Source of the DNA: Promethearchaeota archaeon
GTDB taxonomy: Archaea > Asgardarchaeota > Lokiarchaeia > Sigyniarchaeales > SOKP01
DNA length: 64,000 bases
Assembly (NCBI GenBank): GCA_019057795.1
Contig: JAHLWS010000065.1
Coordinates: 123,486 to 187,485, forward strand
Direction of reading: 5' to 3'
Made by a program: the position numbers and the translations under genes. How positions within the stretch are numbered: the first letter of the stretch is position 1; each line of letters starts with the position of its first letter. Below the pieces are notes generated by a model. The model ran no database searches. It was not told the origin of the DNA and worked only from the letters and a program-made list of their open reading frames with translations. Positions 62,184 through 64,000 of this stretch are shown here, piece by piece.

Positions 62184-62705
62184 CTAAAGTACCATATTTT
62201 GCTTTACTTCACGTACCATGCTTTGCCCTTCTTTATTGATCTGAGAAATTATTTCTCTTAATATCTCGGTAATTTCAATACCTTTTAATTCACTTGAGAT
62301 ATAAAGCATCGATAGTACTACTCTTGCTAAAGTTGTAAGGTTCTTCATATCGTCAATAGGAATTCTAATTCCTAGTGCTTTAATATCCCTTTGAGTTTCT
62401 TTTTCTTGTTGTCTAATAGCAATTAGAAAGTCATTCTTTCGCCCTTTCCATAATTCTGATACGGTTCTAATAGACAAGATGTATCTTTTAGTGGGGCTCT
62501 TTAGCCCATGAATCTCTTTTGCGAACCCTAAAGGTTTAGATTTTCTTATTGCTTCTAACCCAAAACTTCTGTTGAACTTATTAGTTTTTTCGAGTTTTTC
62601 TTTCATTTTCGAAATTTCAGACGTTAATTGTTCAATTTTTAACGACAATTTTTCAAATTTTTCGAGGAATAATTCCCTATCTATAAGATTCTCATAATCG
62701 CTCAT
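62184..62705 (-). CDS. Coiled-coil protein of unknown function
   Basis: The 173-residue protein has an N-terminal coiled coil (about 10-45, LSLKIEQLTSEISKMKEKLE), a basic middle (IRKSKPLGFAKE) and a helical C-terminal domain (about 95-170). No family recognised; the coiled coil suggests oligomerisation. It is followed on the same strand by the two-hairpin element. Confidence 0.5.
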   Translation of the reverse strand: MSDYENLIDRELFLEKFEKLSLKIEQLTSEISKMKEKLEKTNKFNRSFGLEAIRKSKPLGFAKEIHGLKSPTKRYILSIRTVSELWKGRKNDFLIAIRQQEKETQRDIKALGIRIPIDDMKNLTTLARVVLSMLYISSELKGIEITEILREIISQINKEGQSMVREVKQNMVL

Positions 62706-62854
62706 TTAAGAAGCCACCCAAATATTATGTATTATTTGTTTTGATTTACTGTTTAATAAAATTAGTTATTAAAGGATTAATCTCTCTAGCTTTTGTAATT
62801 TATAAAAATATAGATTTAAATAAGAAAAAAGAGGAAAATTATTTATTATTATTT

Positions 62855-63349
62855 TTAAAAAGCGTCGAAGTCTTGGTCATCCGGTTCTTTTTGCTCTGAA
62901 ATTTCTTTTAAAAAAGGTTCAGTTTCTTCTTCTTCAATTGAATTTAAATCGTCATAGTCTTGCTCTTTTTTCGATTCTGGAGTAGTCATAGGTTCTTTCA
63001 ACTTTTCTACAAAATCGATAGGACTTAAAAGATCTTTAACCTCTTTATCTACTTTTTCTTTGAATGCTCTTTCGTTTAGGACATATTTCTTAATTTCAAC
63101 ATATCCTAAACTTATCAGTAAAATTAGAAAGAAAATTAAAACAACCAAATTTTTAGCAAGATTTACAATTGATTCGTTTAAGTAATCCACTGCTTCAATA
63201 TAAAAGGGGAAATCTCTAAACAAGGCAAAAGGATAGTTATGAATAAACTCGTACGACACTTTGGAAAACACTAACCAAATTAATATTGAATCAACGCCAA
63301 TTCGTTTAAATTTTAATCTTTTTCTTAACATTTCGGCTTGAGAACCCAT
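62855..63349 (-). CDS. Membrane protein with acidic cytoplasmic tail
   Basis: The 164-residue protein has two hydrophobic segments (about 22-40 and 65-85, LAKNLVVLIFFLILLISLGY), then a charged helical and acidic tail (SIEEEETEPFLKEISEQK). No family recognised. Its start codon overlaps the stop of the glycyl-radical fragment (TAATG), so it may have been created or displaced by the same rearrangement. Confidence 0.5.
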   Translation of the reverse strand: MGSQAEMLRKRLKFKRIGVDSILIWLVFSKVSYEFIHNYPFALFRDFPFYIEAVDYLNESIVNLAKNLVVLIFFLILLISLGYVEIKKYVLNERAFKEKVDKEVKDLLSPIDFVEKLKEPMTTPESKKEQDYDDLNSIEEEETEPFLKEISEQKEPDDQDFDAF

Positions 63350-63804
63350 TAAAATGTTTGCATTATTGTTTGGTCTTTATTTCCTTTGTAATCATTTAAT
63401 AACGCTTCTTTAATTTGCGCTATGGTATACTTTTTATCATCATACACAAACTTTTTAATTGCTAATAATGAATCTACAGTCGTAGCATATCCTACGCCTT
63501 CAATTGTGATAAATCTTAATTCTGGGCCTCCACTACGCACATCTAACGCTTTTTCAGCACATCCCCTTACAATTGTGGATACATAAGGAATGGGTGAAAA
63601 TTCTGATCTCAACTGCTCTAGAAGATTATAATTTTCAGCGGTGTGTTTGATCATAAATTGAATTTGATTAACCCACGCGTTCCAGAATTCTTCCCATGTC
63701 TCAAATTTCTCTGGATCTCCTGTTTTCGGACCAAATTGTTTTTTAGATTTCTTTGGATCGTCATTTGGTACGTTTTTTCCATTCCATAACGTTAAAGAAA
63801 AGGA
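63349..63804 (-). pseudogene. Glycyl-radical-enzyme fragment
   Basis: An open frame runs from an in-frame TAG (63805-63807) to the stop at 63349; the longest ATG ORF covers only 63654-63349. It encodes LTLWNGKNVP, FGPKTGDPEKFETWEEFW, GCAEKALDVRSGGPELRFI and TIEGVGYATTVDSLLAIKK. These are internal segments of pyruvate-formate-lyase/glycerol-dehydratase-like enzymes. The active-site Cys loop lies upstream and is missing, and the C-terminal RVSGYxV glycyl-radical loop is absent. Cut at both ends, it must be inactive. Confidence 0.75.
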
Positions 63805-64000
63805 CTAGAATCGCCTCTAAAAATCCAGAGAGGGTCAGTTTAATTATGTTCGACCTTTTTCGTAGAGAAATGTAGAAATATTAAGAGTTAAATACGAACC
63901 AAATAATTAATAATTGGGCTTATAGTGCCCAAATTGTTAAAAATATTAAATGAGGTGTAATTTAACGTCGGAAGATGAAATTAAAAACCAAATTAATTCA
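63805..64000. other. Right-edge non-coding stretch with hairpin
   Basis: No minus-strand continuation of the glycyl-radical gene is seen in frame. A perfect hairpin TTGGGC/GCCCAA with seven-base loop lies at 63914-63932, and GAGGTG at 63953-63958 could be an RBS for a gene starting to the right, beyond what can be judged. Confidence 0.35.

Noticed and set aside
1..64000. CRISPR array, rRNA or transposase genes
   Set aside because: No regularly spaced repeats with spacers, no rRNA-like GC-rich block of sufficient size, and no DDE or serine/tyrosine recombinase motifs were seen.

Overview
The window looks like a chromosomal segment of an Asgard archaeon of the Lokiarchaeia type. Evidence read from the sequence: an actin-family protein (21767-22963), a gelsolin-domain protein (16548-17411), two Roadblock/LC7 proteins (17581-17964, 52067-52423), an MglA/Ras-like small GTPase (30078-30692), archaeal enzymes (CofE, pyruvoyl-dependent arginine decarboxylase, deoxyhypusine synthase) and two tRNA genes interrupted by several short introns. 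The DNA is strongly AT-rich, and TTG and GTG starts are frequent. Assignment to the lineage is inference; no 16S rRNA gene is present.

Layout. 0-6.3 kb is an accessory zone. It holds a HEPN-like gene running off the left edge, an HTH gene and a PD-(D/E)XK nuclease-like gene, a small AbrB-like ORF, a membrane protein, and then a compositionally distinct stretch (about 3.45-6.0 kb). That stretch has GC-rich structured non-coding DNA, a ribbon-helix-helix gene, two orphan genes and iteron-like repeats, and ends against a truncated mutarotase-like gene. 6.4-14 kb carries a tandem double bacterioferritin-like protein, a VOC protein, a zinc-ribbon membrane protein, an NfeD-like protein with a very long Asp/Val repeat followed by an SPFH/flotillin protein, and a beta-carbonic-anhydrase-like protein lacking the usual Asp-Arg pair. 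tRNA-Thr(GGT) and elongator tRNA-Met(CAT) follow.

16.5-31 kb is a cytoskeleton and signalling block: gelsolin domain, Roadblock, a von Willebrand A protein with beta-barrels and a Pro-rich linker, then a tight run of AbrB-ACT regulator, Lys-rich protein, actin-like protein, CHAT-like protein with both catalytic residues replaced, and coiled-coil/PLD-like protein. A 50-codon ORF overlapping a solitary adenine methyltransferase, a DEAD-box helicase and the small GTPase come next. This actin plus pseudo-CHAT run is my best candidate for an undescribed system.

31-41 kb holds hydrolases, an IFT52/GATase1-like protein, a cupin, bacterial-type gyrase (gyrB-gyrA), a dihydropteroate synthase-like gene and cofE. 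From 41.07 to 47.0 kb, four minus-strand genes (coiled-coil protein, kinase-like protein, membrane-anchored GNAT, deoxyhypusine synthase) lie between two perfect 24-bp direct repeats; one repeat is the last 24 bases of cofE. 47-52 kb has pdaD, an AsnRS gene and gatA-gatB. 52.5-64 kb holds acyl- and acetyltransferases, an M20 amidohydrolase and an acyl-CoA pathway group (SDR, acyl-CoA dehydrogenase, 3-hydroxyacyl-CoA dehydrogenase, and a GC-rich MenB/BadI-like crotonase probably acquired by transfer). The right edge has orphan membrane/coiled-coil genes and a decayed glycyl-radical-enzyme fragment.
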